From positions 4,101,151 through 4,165,150 of the forward strand of contig CM068593.1 of the NCBI GenBank assembly GCA_035048485.1: a stretch of 64,000 nt of DNA. The letters are read 5' to 3'. Source of the stretch: Pteria penguin (lineage: Eukaryota; Mollusca; Bivalvia; Pterioida; Pteriidae). Positions 35,144 through 50,162 of this stretch are shown here, piece after piece. Position numbers and translations under genes: made by a program. The stretch's first letter is position 1. Each line of letters opens with the position of its first letter. The notes below the pieces were generated by a model. The model saw only the letters and a list, made by a program, of their open reading frames with translations, did no database searches and had not been told where the DNA came from.

Positions 35144-38100
35144 TTAATACAGTCCAAATGGAGGGAAAACTTACACCGTTGTCTTTCTTGCAACATCTTG
35201 GCCAACAGAAGAACAGTATACAGACATAGAAAGTTTGGATGCACTTCAAAAAGGAAATTTTCAGCCATTGAATGCTATACTCCTACACCCAGTGAATTAG
35301 ATTCAGATAGTGGTAAATTTGTTTTATAGGTTTTTAATACGGAGTATCGCAACTACTAAAATTCCGTCACGGTTTGCATTTAGTCACCTACCAAATCCAT
35401 TGTTCTCGATGTGGGCCCTTTAATGTGGGCAGCTTACGTCATAATCATATGACGCCATAACAATCACAAAGTGCGCGTGTATGTTCACGTTATTTTAGTT
35501 GCGATATTACGTATTGCTTAATGGAATCCTGCATTGGTTATGCAAAATCTTTTTATAAACTACTAGTTAAGTTTTTTCATCCCACATCAGGCATGACCTC
35601 TGTGCAAAGTGTCAGTATATCCATCTGTCCAGTCATTTAGTGAGCTTTTTACCTGCATTTATCCATATGGATCTTAATTAAGCTTCACATAATTGTTCTA
35701 AAAAACCCAAAAGTATCTGAAATGAGCTTGCAGAGGAGACCATTTGTTGTATTTTAAGGTCACCTTCATATTAAAGTTCACTTATGATGTTTGATACATC
35801 TTCAATTATGGGGAGAATAAAGTGAAAAAGACTAACCCCTTAGACTGAAGCAAATGTTATGTGTCATGTGTAATGAACTGTAATAAAAGTATAATGTATG
35901 ACCATATGCAAATTATCACTCTTCCAAATTATAGATTAAGCTCACCAATATTCTCAGATCTATATAGTATATTTGTATAGATTGTAAAATTGCATAGGTC
36001 TTATAAATTTCTGTGCAATGCATCACCATAAGTAATAATTATGTGATGTAAAACAACAAACATTATCCCCATATTTGGTTTGTACAGTTGATATTATGTC
36101 TGATCACATATAATTCAATGAACGATAAGGTGTTTAATAGACCTAATATAACAATATTTAAATCAGAGTTAGAATTATATATCTTAAATGTCACAGTTAA
36201 TTTGTTTAAAATATATATCCTTGAATAAAGGTTGCACTGTTCAAAGTCAAATAATATAATTATAGATTCAGATGTAAATGCAACCAGCAGTAACATGGAC
36301 ACAGATAGTGTTGTGCCAGACACCAATGCAGTTTCGTTGGAGGTAAAACTACATAGAATACTAGAACTTTAATATGAGCTTACACTTGATTGATTCTTTC
36401 AAATGCCATATTGAAGCAGATTGTAAAAATATGTAAATGTGGTTATCAAATAATGTGGACTTTATTAGTTTGAAAGGATAGACTTCACCTTCAATTGCCA
36501 CAGTGAGTGATAATTGATTCTGAAATTATATCCATATATGTTTGTTATATAATTCATAAATGGCTGTTTTGCAGCCAAATATCCCCTAAATGAAAATATG
36601 TTTTTGTCTGTTCTGGGTTTAAATGCAACCTATAACTTTGAGTTTTTATCTTCTCTCTCTCTCCACAGACCTGTTATGGATGTCATTCAGTCATAGCCAT
36701 CCAGATTAATACAAAAAATCATTATCTAATTTCATCTTGAGGGATTGAGATGATTTAATGTAATGAACAAATTCTATAAAAGGAGATGGATGACCAGTGT
36801 TACATAGCTGTACTTTGAATACACCTGTATGTAATACAGATATAGAAAACTTGAAAAAAAAGTTGATAAATGAAAAGTATAATTTATGCTAAGAAATGTT
36901 GTGTGGCTTGTATTTAATGTTAATGTATAATAATAACATATCTCATATCACAGTTGCTTTTCCTAAAATGTGAAATATTTCAACTGTCACTTTGAATACC
37001 AAATCAAGGGTGATTTTCAGCTTATTAACATAATATTGAAAAGTTCTTACATGTGGAATTCACATGAAGGTTCATATTTGGAAACTGAAGAGTGAATCAC
37101 ATGTGAAATATGTTTACATTGATAAATTTGGTGGGTGATGATAGAATGTTTAGAGTGACATACAAGTATTTCTTTGTATAGCATCTGTCTGTCTGGTAGA
37201 GGTCACACTTTAGAAAATGTGTTGTATCAGGAAGCTATGTTTTCCTTACAATACTGTAGCATTTTATCTGAGGGCAGTTAATTTTAACAAATTGCTTCAT
37301 TATTTCAATCACTGATTTAATCCAATTTTACAGGGCCTCTGACCATAATAGAACAGATGAAGATGATCTTGACCTTGACAACCAGCAATACCAATGGAGT
37401 GATGAAGATGAGGATGAGATTGAAATGGACATAAACGAGTCAAACTCCGGAATAAAAGAAACACGGGGACATGCAAAATCATTAATCAATTTTTTGTGTT
37501 GCTCCATCCTTTTTCTACAGTGTGAATTTAATCTAAGTAATTACTGTGTGGAGAAAATTTTGTTTCTGTTTCATAAACTTCTTGTCATTTTGTCACATAT
37601 GAGTAGGGTTTGTTTGTTTATTGTTGAGAGTTTTCCTACATCTTTGTATTTACTTAGGAAAATAACAAATCTTGATAGAGATGACTTTGTTAAGTATGTT
37701 ACTTGTCCAAATTGTACTGCAATTTTTAAATACACTGACATTATGAAAGAAAGAAATGGCAGGACAGTAGTGTATAAATGTTCCAATATGGTTTTTGGTT
37801 GTAGGGTAGTCAAGAATAATGAAAATAGAGGTAGAAAAGGAAAATATCAATGTGGTGCTACTCTTGTTAAGGAAATCAAATTGGCCTCAGGGAAAGTAAA
37901 ATATTACCCAATCAATGTTTACTGTTATAAAAGCGTTATAGACTCAATTCAGCATTTTATTTCAAGAAAGGGTTTTTAGATTCATGTAACAAATGGCAAG
38001 ATAGACGTTCTCCAGATGATGCATATGGAGATATTTTTAATGGAGATATTTGGAAAACTTTTCAAAATGTAAATGGACAATCTTTCTTAAGCCAACCAAA

Positions 38101-39679
38101 TAATTTAGCCGTAATGATAAATGTAGATTGGTTTCAGCCTTACAAAAGACGCAGAGACAAATCAGTTGGTGTGATTTATCTTGTATTCATGAATTTGCCG
38201 TGACACTTGAGATTCAAATCAGAAAATGTTCTTCTTTTAGGTATCATACCAGCTTTAGAGAAAGAACCTGCTTCTCTAAATTCCTTTCTTAAACCATTTA
38301 TTGATGAAATGAAGTTTCTTTACAAAGGTTTTGATTTTATGCCATACGGATATGATGAGAACATCAAAATTAAGGTTATGCTTCTGTGTGCGTCATCAGA
38401 TATCCCTGCAGCTAGAACACTTGGTGGTTTCATGGGACATGGAGCTATTTGTGGTTGTTCAATATGTGATTTAGAATTTCGAAATTCTGAAGGAGAGCGT
38501 TATTAGTTCCCGTGTTTCTAAAATGAATGTTTCAGCAGATATTGGTAGATTGCCTTCAAATATCTCTTCAAATTATGGCCAGTTTACAGCTGATGAATGG
38601 AAAAATTGGGCACTTTTGTATTCATTATATGCGTTAAAGAGATTACTACCAGATATTCACATGAAAGTGTGGCAAACCTTTGTATTAGCTTGTCATCATA
38701 TTGTCCGAACTTTCATCCATTCATCAAATGTAAGAATTGCAGATCGTCTTTTTGCAAAATTTTTTAATGAAGCACTAAATTTGTATGGACCAAGTTTTAT
38801 GACACCAAATATGTATCTTCATGGCCACCTCAGCGACTGTATAAAAATGTATGGTAGCATTTACGGATTTTGGGCATTTAGCTTTGAAAGATACAATGGC
38901 ATGCTGGCAGATTTTCCCTCAAACAAAAGATCCATTGAAATACAAATAATGAGAAAATTCCAACAATTATGTTTTACTATTGATGTGAAATTTCAAGAAC
39001 TTGGGGAATACACCTCAGAATTCTTAAAATTTGTAGGTGATAAATCCCATACAATTACAAATATAGTAGATGGTAAATTTAGACTAGCAGCTACATTTCC
39101 ATTTCATAAAATTGAGATAGATTTATGGAGTGATTTAAGCCAAATTTATAAAAAGCATGAAAGTTATTCTCTGTTGTCCTTAACTTTTCTGGAAAGAAGT
39201 AATTTGTTACAAATGTATTCAAAGATTTATAGCAAAGATATCAGCATTGAAAACCTTGCAACTGTAGTAAAAAAATTCCGTCTCTGTATTATGGTAATGA
39301 ACTTTTTTCTTCCAGTGCCAGCAGTAGACACAAAAATTACCATTTGATTATGGCAAAATGGTCAAATGATTCATGTCAAGTGGTAGATTCAGATGACATA
39401 CGACCAGGTCATGTTAAGTATTTTATAGAACATGTTTTGGAAATGAATGGAAAACTGTTTCCTCACATCTTTGCAGTTGTTGATTGGTTTAAAAGAAGCA
39501 ACAATAATTATGGGTTCCTTCATCCATTGACAGTATGGCTTGATAAATTTCATAACGACGGACCTGCATCTTTTATACCAATAAAACGTGTTTTATCCAG
39601 ATGTGCATGGGTCACACATAAACAGGGACAACAGAAATTTATTATTGTTAGTCCTGTGCCAGATAGAATATTTATATAA
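35144..39679 (+). pseudogene. decayed EnSpm/CACTA transposase (tnp2 family)
   Basis: Exon 35144-35312 encodes a zinc-knuckle-like segment (RCLSCN...HRKFGC). It joins in frame, phase 1, to 36266-36342, an acidic Ser/Asp-rich piece. The main body starts at 37,334, whose phase does not fit the previous exon. The body has an acidic stretch, a Cys motif (VTCPNC), then a frame change at the T run 37,973-37,977. INVDWFQPYKRR follows (probable first catalytic Asp), then a CGA-to-TGA stop at 38,201. Next comes the tnp2 core (LLLGIIPALEKEP to GAICGCSICDLEF), a stop at 38,504, and a jump to MNVSADIGRLPSN. SFERYNGMLADF holds the probable catalytic Glu. Another frameshift near 39,290 precedes the C-terminal domain (KRVLSRCAWVTH) ending at 39,679. 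The segment between CDLEF and NVSADIGRLP, where family members carry the DPMHN-like motif, is missing. The gene cannot make a full transposase. Confidence 0.8.
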
Positions 39680-39829
39680 TTTCTGAAAATAACTTTAGTT
39701 TATTTTGATTATTTGGGTCCTATTTTCAGACAAAGTTGTGTTTTATAATGTCTAGTATGAATCTATGATATGCCGTTATAGCAGTTCTGTTAGTCTGAGA
39801 GACCCAGTGTGATATGGATCAAGTTGAAA

Positions 39830-40145
39830 TAGAATCTATAAACAGTGTTAATTGAAGGACATAGGCACATGTTGCAGAGTTTCATACTCGTGTCCTGAAA
39901 ATCTAACTTTACATGAGTGATTGAATTTAACAGCTAGGGTAGGATGTTTTGAAGTTTGATAGCTATTTTCGGTGTTTTTAAAAATGTATAGATAGAATAG
40001 ATTCTATTTGTGATTTCAAATAGATACCTTTTCTAGATTTGCATTTGTTATTTTGGGGATAGAATTTGTAAACAATGTTGATTAAAGGACATAGGCACAT
40101 GTTGCAGAGTTTCATACTCGTGTCCTGCAAATCTAACATTGCATG
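39830..40145. repeat. direct duplication, 230-bp period; second copy split by insertions
   Basis: Copy A occupies 39830-40059. Copy B runs 40060-40145, then 44189-44311, then from 44531. Both contain GGACATAGGCACATGTTGCA. Copy A keeps the uninterrupted sequences and so serves as an empty-site reference for the two elements inserted in copy B. Confidence 0.8.
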
Positions 40146-40149
40146 CACT

Positions 40150-40440
40150 ACTGGGTCCAAAACCCCCTGAGAATCCCGTTTTTCACTGCAAAACTCTGCA
40201 ACACCCTGAAAAACACTCAAGTCTGCCTGAAAATCACTGAAAAACTCTGACAGCCCTGATAAACACTGAAAAACTATGAAGTCTACCCTGAAAAACACTG
40301 ACGACCCTGAAAAACTCTGCAAAACTCTGACGCCACTGAAAAACTCTGCAAAACTCTGAAAAACACTGACACCTGCTGCGATGCCCTCCGGCCGTGCGAT
40401 CGCGACCTCGCGTACTTCTATACGGTCCCTTCTATAAGCC
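40150..40440. repeat. left TIR/subterminal array of element 3
   Basis: Many copies of CTGAAAAACTCTG and CTGCAAAACTCTG, followed by a GC-rich block with CGGCCGTGCGATCGCGACC. An inverted copy is at about 43870-44185. Confidence 0.85.
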
Positions 40441-41442
40441 CTATTAGATATAAAATGTGATGAGTTGTAAATTAGAAAAAAAGGGAAGAGAAAATAAATA
40501 AAACATATCTTGCATTTTTGTACGGTGTTTTGAAGTGAAATTATTTTAACGAATCTAAATTTAATTTTACTGATGCATTATTCAAAACCAAACAAACCCA
40601 GCAGAGGCGTACTACAATACAAAGGCTTTTCTTACCGAGATTTATATATATGTACATTTGTATTTCCAAATGAAAATGTATGTACATATATTCCTGGTAA
40701 ATATCACTGTTTCATAACTGTGTATTTAAATAGTGAAGAAAAAATAAAATATATATATATAATAAAGAAGCTCCAGAACTATAAATTAGTGAATAAATAA
40801 TAAATTATTGAATAATAAATAAAAAAGTGAATAAATAAATAAATACATAAATTAACAAATAAATAAATAATATTTGAATGTGACCAGTACCTATAAATTT
40901 TATACGAAAAGCGAATTTAATACACCAGTACTGTCAGCAAATCGACCACAAAGAAAATCGCTTGTCATTCATTTTGAAATAACACAATGCATTCTATTCC
41001 AATTCTGTTGCAACATTTATAGAGACTATACCCATATATTTTCATGTGACGACCTTTAGGTTTAAACACCCCCACCCCTTCTCACACACACACACACGCA
41101 ATACTTTTTTCTCTATCTATACTTTTCACACAAAATTAAGATATACAAATTTAACCTTTGATTTATTATAACAGCGTAATATAACAAAGTTCAGAGGACA
41201 ATAACTTTCTTTAACTGAAAATTTTACGTGTCTACGTGTTGCTCTTTCATTCGAATGACATACGTAAATTTTGTCCTATAAAATATTTCAGTGATTAAAT
41301 ATTCTCTCGGTATTCAATAATGTTGCTTGAAATAGCATCAAATAAGTTTCAATATATCAGTGTAACACGGTATCTGCCGTTTGTTATATCACTACCTACT
41401 TAATCTACATCATGTAACTCTATACAATAAAATGATTTTATC

Positions 41443-41775
41443 TAACAGCAACCCCCCCCCCTCCCGGCCCTTTTCAATGGGAGACTGTGCCTCCCCCCCC
41501 CCCTTTTTCTTTCAAAAATTTCTAGATCCGCCCGCCTATTACGTATTGTAACAATGTATCCAGTAAGGGTCATGTATAACAATGGCGAATACAAGGGCGC
41601 TCGCCTAACAGCACCCCCCCCTTTCAATGGGAGACTGTGCCCTCCCCTCCCCTTTTTTTCTTTCAAAAATTTTCTAGATCCGCCTATGAACAGTATCTCC
41701 CTTATTACGTATTGTAACAATGTATCCAGTAAGGGTCATGTATAGCAATGGCGAATACAAGGGCGCTCGCCCTGT
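41443..41775. repeat. two direct copies of a ~167-bp segment with the TAGATCCGCC motif
   Basis: CAGTAAGGGTCATGTATA recurs at about 41,561 and 41,727, and TTTCAATGGGAGACTGTGCC recurs upstream of each. The TCTAGATCCGCC words recall the GGCGGATCTAG end of the hAT-like elements elsewhere in the window. Confidence 0.7.
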
Positions 41776-42028
41776 TGACTGGGACATAGAAGTCTTACAT
41801 AAAAATACCCTGTCCTGTCAAAACTAGCAAAGTATTTGACCTTTATTTTCAAAATGACATATAAATTCAAGTAAACGGTGTCATATTTAGAGCAGATATC
41901 TCGATCTGCCCCAACCTATGGATCCAAATCGTAAATTGTCGAGTAGGATATTTAAATCATATAGTATATTTGAGTTGAGACCATACACTCACCCCCCCCC
42001 CCCCAACCCGCCCCCACACACGCCCCTT

Positions 42029-42225
<197 letters not shown>

Positions 42226-43872
42226 AACCTGAAATTGCTTTATTTTAATCCGAGTCTTTGTTTTTTTACCTTTATTCTACATGTCATCAGTACTCTATTC
42301 CGTAATAAACATCCGGTTGTTTAACCCGGTAAATATCGCTCGTAATCTCATATACCGGTAGTTTGTTACCTATCATGCTGTAAACTGGGAATCGTAATTA
42401 ACAGTACCTTAATACGTATGAGGGGACAAAACATATTTAGTTACAGGTTGAAACATATCCAGATGATACATTTCAATGTTAATTTTGTGTTTTTGGCAAA
42501 ATTAAAGTGTCATTTTAACAGTGACTTATAAAGTTTAGGACAAAAACTGATTTTCAATCTTCATAAGTGAAATAATTTGTTTTACACACGATCATTTATT
42601 TATTTTTATGTCATAAACTAAACTACATCAATTATTTAAGTTCAATTTCTTCCGCATTTCCTCTGATAATAGCAATATTATAGAATACATGCGAAATGTG
42701 AGATTTGTAAAGATGTGATTTAAAGTGCTATTCTGTTCCATTAATTTACATACGGATTAAATAAGTAGCTGCGTTATGGCCTGTAGCGAGAAGGAAATAC
42801 GCATACTCAAAGCCATGCTCGTTCACTCAAGTTGGACACTGTTAAAAAAAAGGGGGGGGGGGGGGTTGGTAGAATTAAATAAACGCAACTTCACAGCGTT
42901 TTATCGGTGAATGGCCGCTAATTTATGAAGAATGCAATATTGATTTATCAATATTGATCATGAATGCCTTTAAACTCGAAAGAGAGTGGGGAGCGGCCTT
43001 AAGGTCGTAACATAACGATATTTGGGTGGATTCTTTACACAGATTGGAAAAGATGTAAAAATAAACATCAATCATTATGTGTTATTAAAATGATTGATAG
43101 GGATATATAGAATTAATTATTTCTTTTTTTTCTGTATTTATTTATCTGTTTACAATTAAAACTATGTGTTTTCTGTAAACTTCGTCTATCGATTTTTTAA
43201 AATCTTATTATTTTTATTAAATTTATTTTAATGTTCTTATTATAAATAAACAGATGAATTAATTATTAAATAAATAGATAAATAATAAATAAATAAGAAA
43301 ATGAATAAATAAATAAATAAATGAAGTCCGCCGAGGAAGGCCGCTGGCCGAAATGTTACAGTACGGAAAAATAGTGCTTTTATTATAAATAAATAAATAA
43401 ATAAATACACAAATTTTAAAATGTCTTGTTCTATATTTTGGACTTATTTCCCCCTCCCTTAATGCACCTCTATGAAACAACGATGTTAAGTAACATGCTA
43501 CTGCTGTAGTTAGATTATTTGTTCGTTCGTTTGCTTGTTTGTTTCATTCTTCTTTCTTTCTTTAAGTCGATCAATAAAACAAGTGACATCGCGCTGGAAA
43601 GTCCTGTGTCAATAAAATTGTTTTTGCTAAGTACGTAATTCATGTGATATAAAAAACTGCAAATGTAAAGATCATCTTACAAACGTAAGTCAGAATAGGA
43701 ACAATATCTTAGTAATTTTATCTATAAAAATCGTTAAAATAAGTCCTTGACAAATGGTAAAAAATGCGGGTTTTTTTTTACTTATTCCCCGCTTATAAAT
43801 TCATCACATTTAATACTTATTAAAGGTCATACATAGATAACAGCGAACCATTTCAAGGGCTTATATTATAAA

Positions 43873-44188
43873 AGGGACCGTATAGATGTACGCGAGGCCG
43901 CGATCGCACGGCCGGAGGGCATCGCAGCAGGTGTCAGTGTTTTTCAGGGTTTTTCAGAGTTTTGCAGAGTTTTTCAGTGGCGTCAGAGTTTTTTCAGAGT
44001 TTTGCAGAGTTTTTCAGGGTCGTCAGTGTTTTTCAGGGTAGACTTCAGAGTTTTTCAGTGTTTATCAGGGCTGTCAGAGTTTTTCAGAGTTTTTCAGGCA
44101 GACTTCAGTGTTTTTCAGAGTTTTTCAAGGTGTTGCAGAGTTTTGCAGTGAAAAACGGGATTCTCTGGGGTTTTTGGACCCAGTAGTG
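43873..44188. repeat. right TIR/subterminal array of element 3
   Basis: Inverted counterpart of 40146-40432: GC-rich block near 43,890-43,925, then CAGAGTTTTTCAG repeats, then the terminus. Confidence 0.85.
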
Positions 44189-44311
44189 ATGAGTGATTGA
44201 TTTCAACTGTTAGGGAAGGATGATTTTAAATTTAATTGCCATTTTTCATGTTTTTGAAAATGTTTGGATAGAATAGATTCTGCTTGTGATTTCAAATAGA
44301 TACCTTTCCAG

Positions 44312-44530
44312 GGTCCGGCGCCATAAACTGAAAATATACTTAAGTGAAAAATTCAAATTCTTCTGTTCATCTATGCATTAATAATTGGGATTTGGATTTT
44401 ATTGAGTTTTATTCTACTGATAAATAGAATTAAACCATTCTGCATTAAAATTCATTTGAAAATTTGATAATAGAATAAATTAAAATGAAGTTTTTGACTT
44501 AAGTATATTCTCAGTTTATGGCGCCGGACC
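44312..44530. mobile_element. 219-bp MITE with ~34-bp TIRs, probable TSD CAG
   Basis: The ends GGTCCGGCGCCATAAACTGA and the inverse are mirrored with few mismatches. CAG lies on both sides (44309-44311, 44531-44533). The uninterrupted homologous site is in copy A near 40,034 (CTTTTCTAGATTT). The interior is AT-rich and non-coding. Confidence 0.7.
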
Positions 44531-44556
44531 CAGATCTACATTTGTTATTTTAGAGT

Positions 44557-45319
44557 TTACATTGATGGAATAAATGTCACTATTTTTATCTAACTATATG
44601 GAGAATGTACAAGTACGATGTCAATTAATTTGTTAATATTATCTAGATAGTATTAGAGTAAGTGTGCTTTATGATTTCATGTAAAAGAAAAGAAAGTAAT
44701 ACAAATGATGCGTAGCTAGGTTATAGATTGAATTTTATTTCTTGTCATAAGAATTAGAAACATGTAAAACTGTTCTTCATTTCACATGCATTGAGTCATT
44801 GATAACCAAAGCTCTGTGTGACAAAATGACAAAAGCAAACTTGATTTTAAATATATGTACTGTAATATATGATATTGTTCATGTGTGTTGTATATTTAAG
44901 CATTCATTTATACACAAATTGCAAGTTCATTTCTAATATTCTAATAATATAAAATGTGTGTACCAAATAGTAATTTAGTAATCATTTGGTACATACACTT
45001 ATTACTCATAGTTTATATTACCATTTGAATTGAAACACTTTAGTTGATACTTATTGTTAAAGGCAATTAAGATATTCATTGCGTAAAATTTATTTCTTAA
45101 ATGTTGTTCTAGATTGATCATAGAATACATTTGTTACTTTTAAGAATATTTAGAAGTTTTGCTTTTTTCTGAATATGTTATGAATTGATAATTCAGTTCT
45201 TTAAATTTCACCATGTCCGTAACCAGATCATATTAACTTGACAGTTCCCAGAACACATGTGATTGATTATTTGTTGAAAATTTTTTTAAGTAGATAAGTA
45301 AATTATAAATAAGTATAGT
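44557..45319. other. AT-rich interior near the right end of the outer element; no gene seen
   Basis: It holds one short inverted repeat, GTGTGTACCAAAT / ATTTGGTACATACAC at about 44,956-44,998. Otherwise nothing is recognised. Confidence 0.3.
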
Positions 45320-45785
45320 TTCCATTAAGTTTTCACATTGCAAAAATTATGAGTATTAGTTTCAGTCAAGTTTACGTCTTGCGAAAACTTGTGGAAACAA
45401 TAAAATCAAGTTTCTGTTTTGCAAAAACTTTTGGTAATAGTTTCCATTAAGTGGAAACTGCAAGGTAAATTTTATAAAAAAAAATTTATTGTAACTTGAC
45501 ATTTAGTTTCTGTAGAACTCATGTAATTAACTTTTGAACGTAAGTTTCCATTAAGTTTTCGCCTGGCGGAAACCTGCAGAAACCAGTATGAGTAGTTTCC
45601 GTTTTGCGGAAACTTGCTGAAACTTTTATAATAAATTTCCGCTAGGTTTCCGACAAAACCGAAACCTGCGGAAACTTGAACATGGTGTTTCCACAAGTTT
45701 CCGTTACGGAAACCTTCCGGAAACTTGATGTCCCAGTTTCCGCAAGTTTCCGGATTTGCGGAAACTTGTTTTTTTTTTTGCAGTG
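45320..45785. repeat. right subterminal array and TIR of the outer element
   Basis: GTTTCCATTAAGTTTTCGCC, CGGAAACCTTCCGGAAACTT and similar words in both orientations run up to the terminus GCAGTG. They match the family at 18475-19310. Confidence 0.8.
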
Positions 45786-46576
45786 ATCCCTGTGCAACAG
45801 TACAAAATAACGGCCATTTAGGACCTGTAGGGGTGCAAAACGGCATACACCTTTGGCGCGAATCATTAATGTATGTTATGTTACTACGTTTATTTTTAAT
45901 ATCAGTAGAATTTCTTTCTTCAATGTCATATATCAAAATTTGAACTTCGAACATCTATTATTGATCATAGTACAAATGTTTGCTGTTTTTTGGCATCCCT
46001 GGGTAAAATCTGGACTCGTCTTTGATGTTGGTTGACCACGTGATCATACCTAATCAATTTTATCCAACCAGAGAACGAAATTAATGTAGGTCTTGATAAT
46101 CATACGACCAATATCTTTCGTTCAGTAATCAAGGTCTAACAAGCGTGAATTACCGTATAATTACAAGTAGTTGATTAATGATTCGCCGATCAGATATCCT
46201 AAATGCTCGTTTCACCGATTAAATGCAAAACGATCACTCTTCCTTCGTGACACTATAAGAAAACCATGTGCATTATTCAGTAGATACGCATTTCAAATGT
46301 CTTATTTCAGTTTAAAACATTACATTCTACTTAACATTTTATTAGTTACAAGAGGCAATGAACCATGAAATGACACCGTAATGGTCAAGAGCTCGATTAA
46401 TCAATTATAAGTCAATCACTTTTCAGTGTGCCGGACGCATAGGGTGGGACAAAACAAATCAATTCGAAATTAGACTTTACAGTTAAGTTCTCACTTGTAA
46501 ATGGGGCCTAGGGACATGGGATTGATACACGTATATATATTCTGACATTTTTAAGATAGCTTACATATTGTATTCA

Positions 46577-48151
46577 ATGACACGAAATGAGGCCTCGCGC
46601 ACTTGATAACTTTGCAACACGACCAGTGGAGGGGGGGGGGGGGGCGCTGTATTCAGAGGGTATGCAATACTACTAAACATGTGTATAAATACTTGGAGAG
46701 ATGGCCTTTTTCTCTACAGTATGACAAGAGTATGTATAATACATATCGTGAATTCTTTGGAATGATGTACCATGCACACTAGTCACTTTAAAATGAGCTG
46801 GGACTTCAGAGTTTAGAATGTTGAATCGTTATCACTGATGTGAAATATCATAAAGGGAGGAAGCGCGGACACTGGATTCAAAAGGATGAAGTAATATAGA
46901 TTATCGCAGAATGTCTCACTGACAGAACATGATCATGTTACTTGTATGATGGTGGCACCTGTCCCGTGCATTAAGGAAGAGATCATAGCACAATTCACCA
47001 CAGGCATAAGTTCAGATCCTTTTATAGTATAACACTTTTAATACTACATGAAAAGTTTCGTTTCAATATATACGCGATAAGTATCTTCTGCAAGTTTAAA
47101 GAAGCAACTTGAAGGGAAGATATATGTATCACAAATTTGTTTTAAGGGTTCACAAATGACCAATATTCTTTTACATGGCTATCATACTTAAACTAAAGGG
47201 TATAAAAAGGCATCTTGTTTAACCCCTTTCTTGTTACGGAAGGCCATTCACAGCTCCCATCCCCTGCTTCCCCTCTTCCCATGAATACAATTCCATTTAT
47301 TCGGAAATCAGTCTACTTCTCTAAATCGGTATCCTTTTTCTCATACCGTAAGCAACAAAGCCTTGATATATCCCTGTGCAAGAGTACAAAATAACGGCCA
47401 TTTATGACCTGTAGGGGTGCAAAACGGCATACACCTTTGGCGCGAATCATTAATATATGTTATGTTCCTACGTTTATCTTTTAATATCAGTAGAATTTCT
47501 TTCTTCAATGTCATATATCAAAATTTGAACTTCGAACATCTATTAATGATCATAGTACAAATGTTTGCTGTTTTTCGGCATCCCTGGGTAAAATCTGGAC
47601 TCGTCTTTGATGTTGGTTGACCACGTGATCATGCTTAATCAATTTTATCCAATCAGAGAACGATATTAATCTAGATCTTGATAATCATACGACCAATGTC
47701 TTTCGTTCAGTAATCACTGTCTTACACGCGTGAATTACCGTATAATTACAAGTAGTTGATTAATGATTCGCCAATCACAACATGTCCTAAATGCTCGTTT
47801 CATCGATTAAATGCAAAACGATCCCTCTTCCTTCGTGACACTATAAGCATACCATTTGTATTATTTAGTAGATACGCATTTCAAATGTCTTATTTCAGTT
47901 TAAAACACCATCTTCTAGTTAACATTCTATTAGTTTCAAGAGGCAAAGAACCATGAAATGACAACGTAACGGTCAAGAGCTCGATCAATCAATTATAAGT
48001 CAATCACTTTTCAGCGTGCCTGACGTAGAGAGTGGAACAAAACAAATCAACTCGAAATTAGACTTTACAGTTAAGTTCTCACTTGTAGATGGGGCCAAGG
48101 TACATGGGATTGATACACACACACCCACCCACACACACACACACATATATA

Positions 48152-48243
<92 letters not shown>

Positions 48244-48308
48244 TGATATTTTTACGAAAGCTTACATATTGTAAACTAGATAAATTTAGACTGTTGTATT
48301 AAAATTCA
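46577..48308. repeat. satellite unit 5
   Basis: Almost no CA tract remains in the preceding unit (about 46,530), so its microsatellite is contracted. This unit's own (CA)n(TA)n is at 48115-48240. Confidence 0.8.
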
Positions 48309-50037
<1,729 letters not shown>

Positions 50038-50121
50038 ATGACACGAAATGAGGCCTCCCGCAGCCTTGATAACTTGCAACAGGACCAGAGGGGGGGGGGG
50101 CCAGGGGGGGGGGGGGGCGGT

Positions 50122-50162
<41 letters not shown>

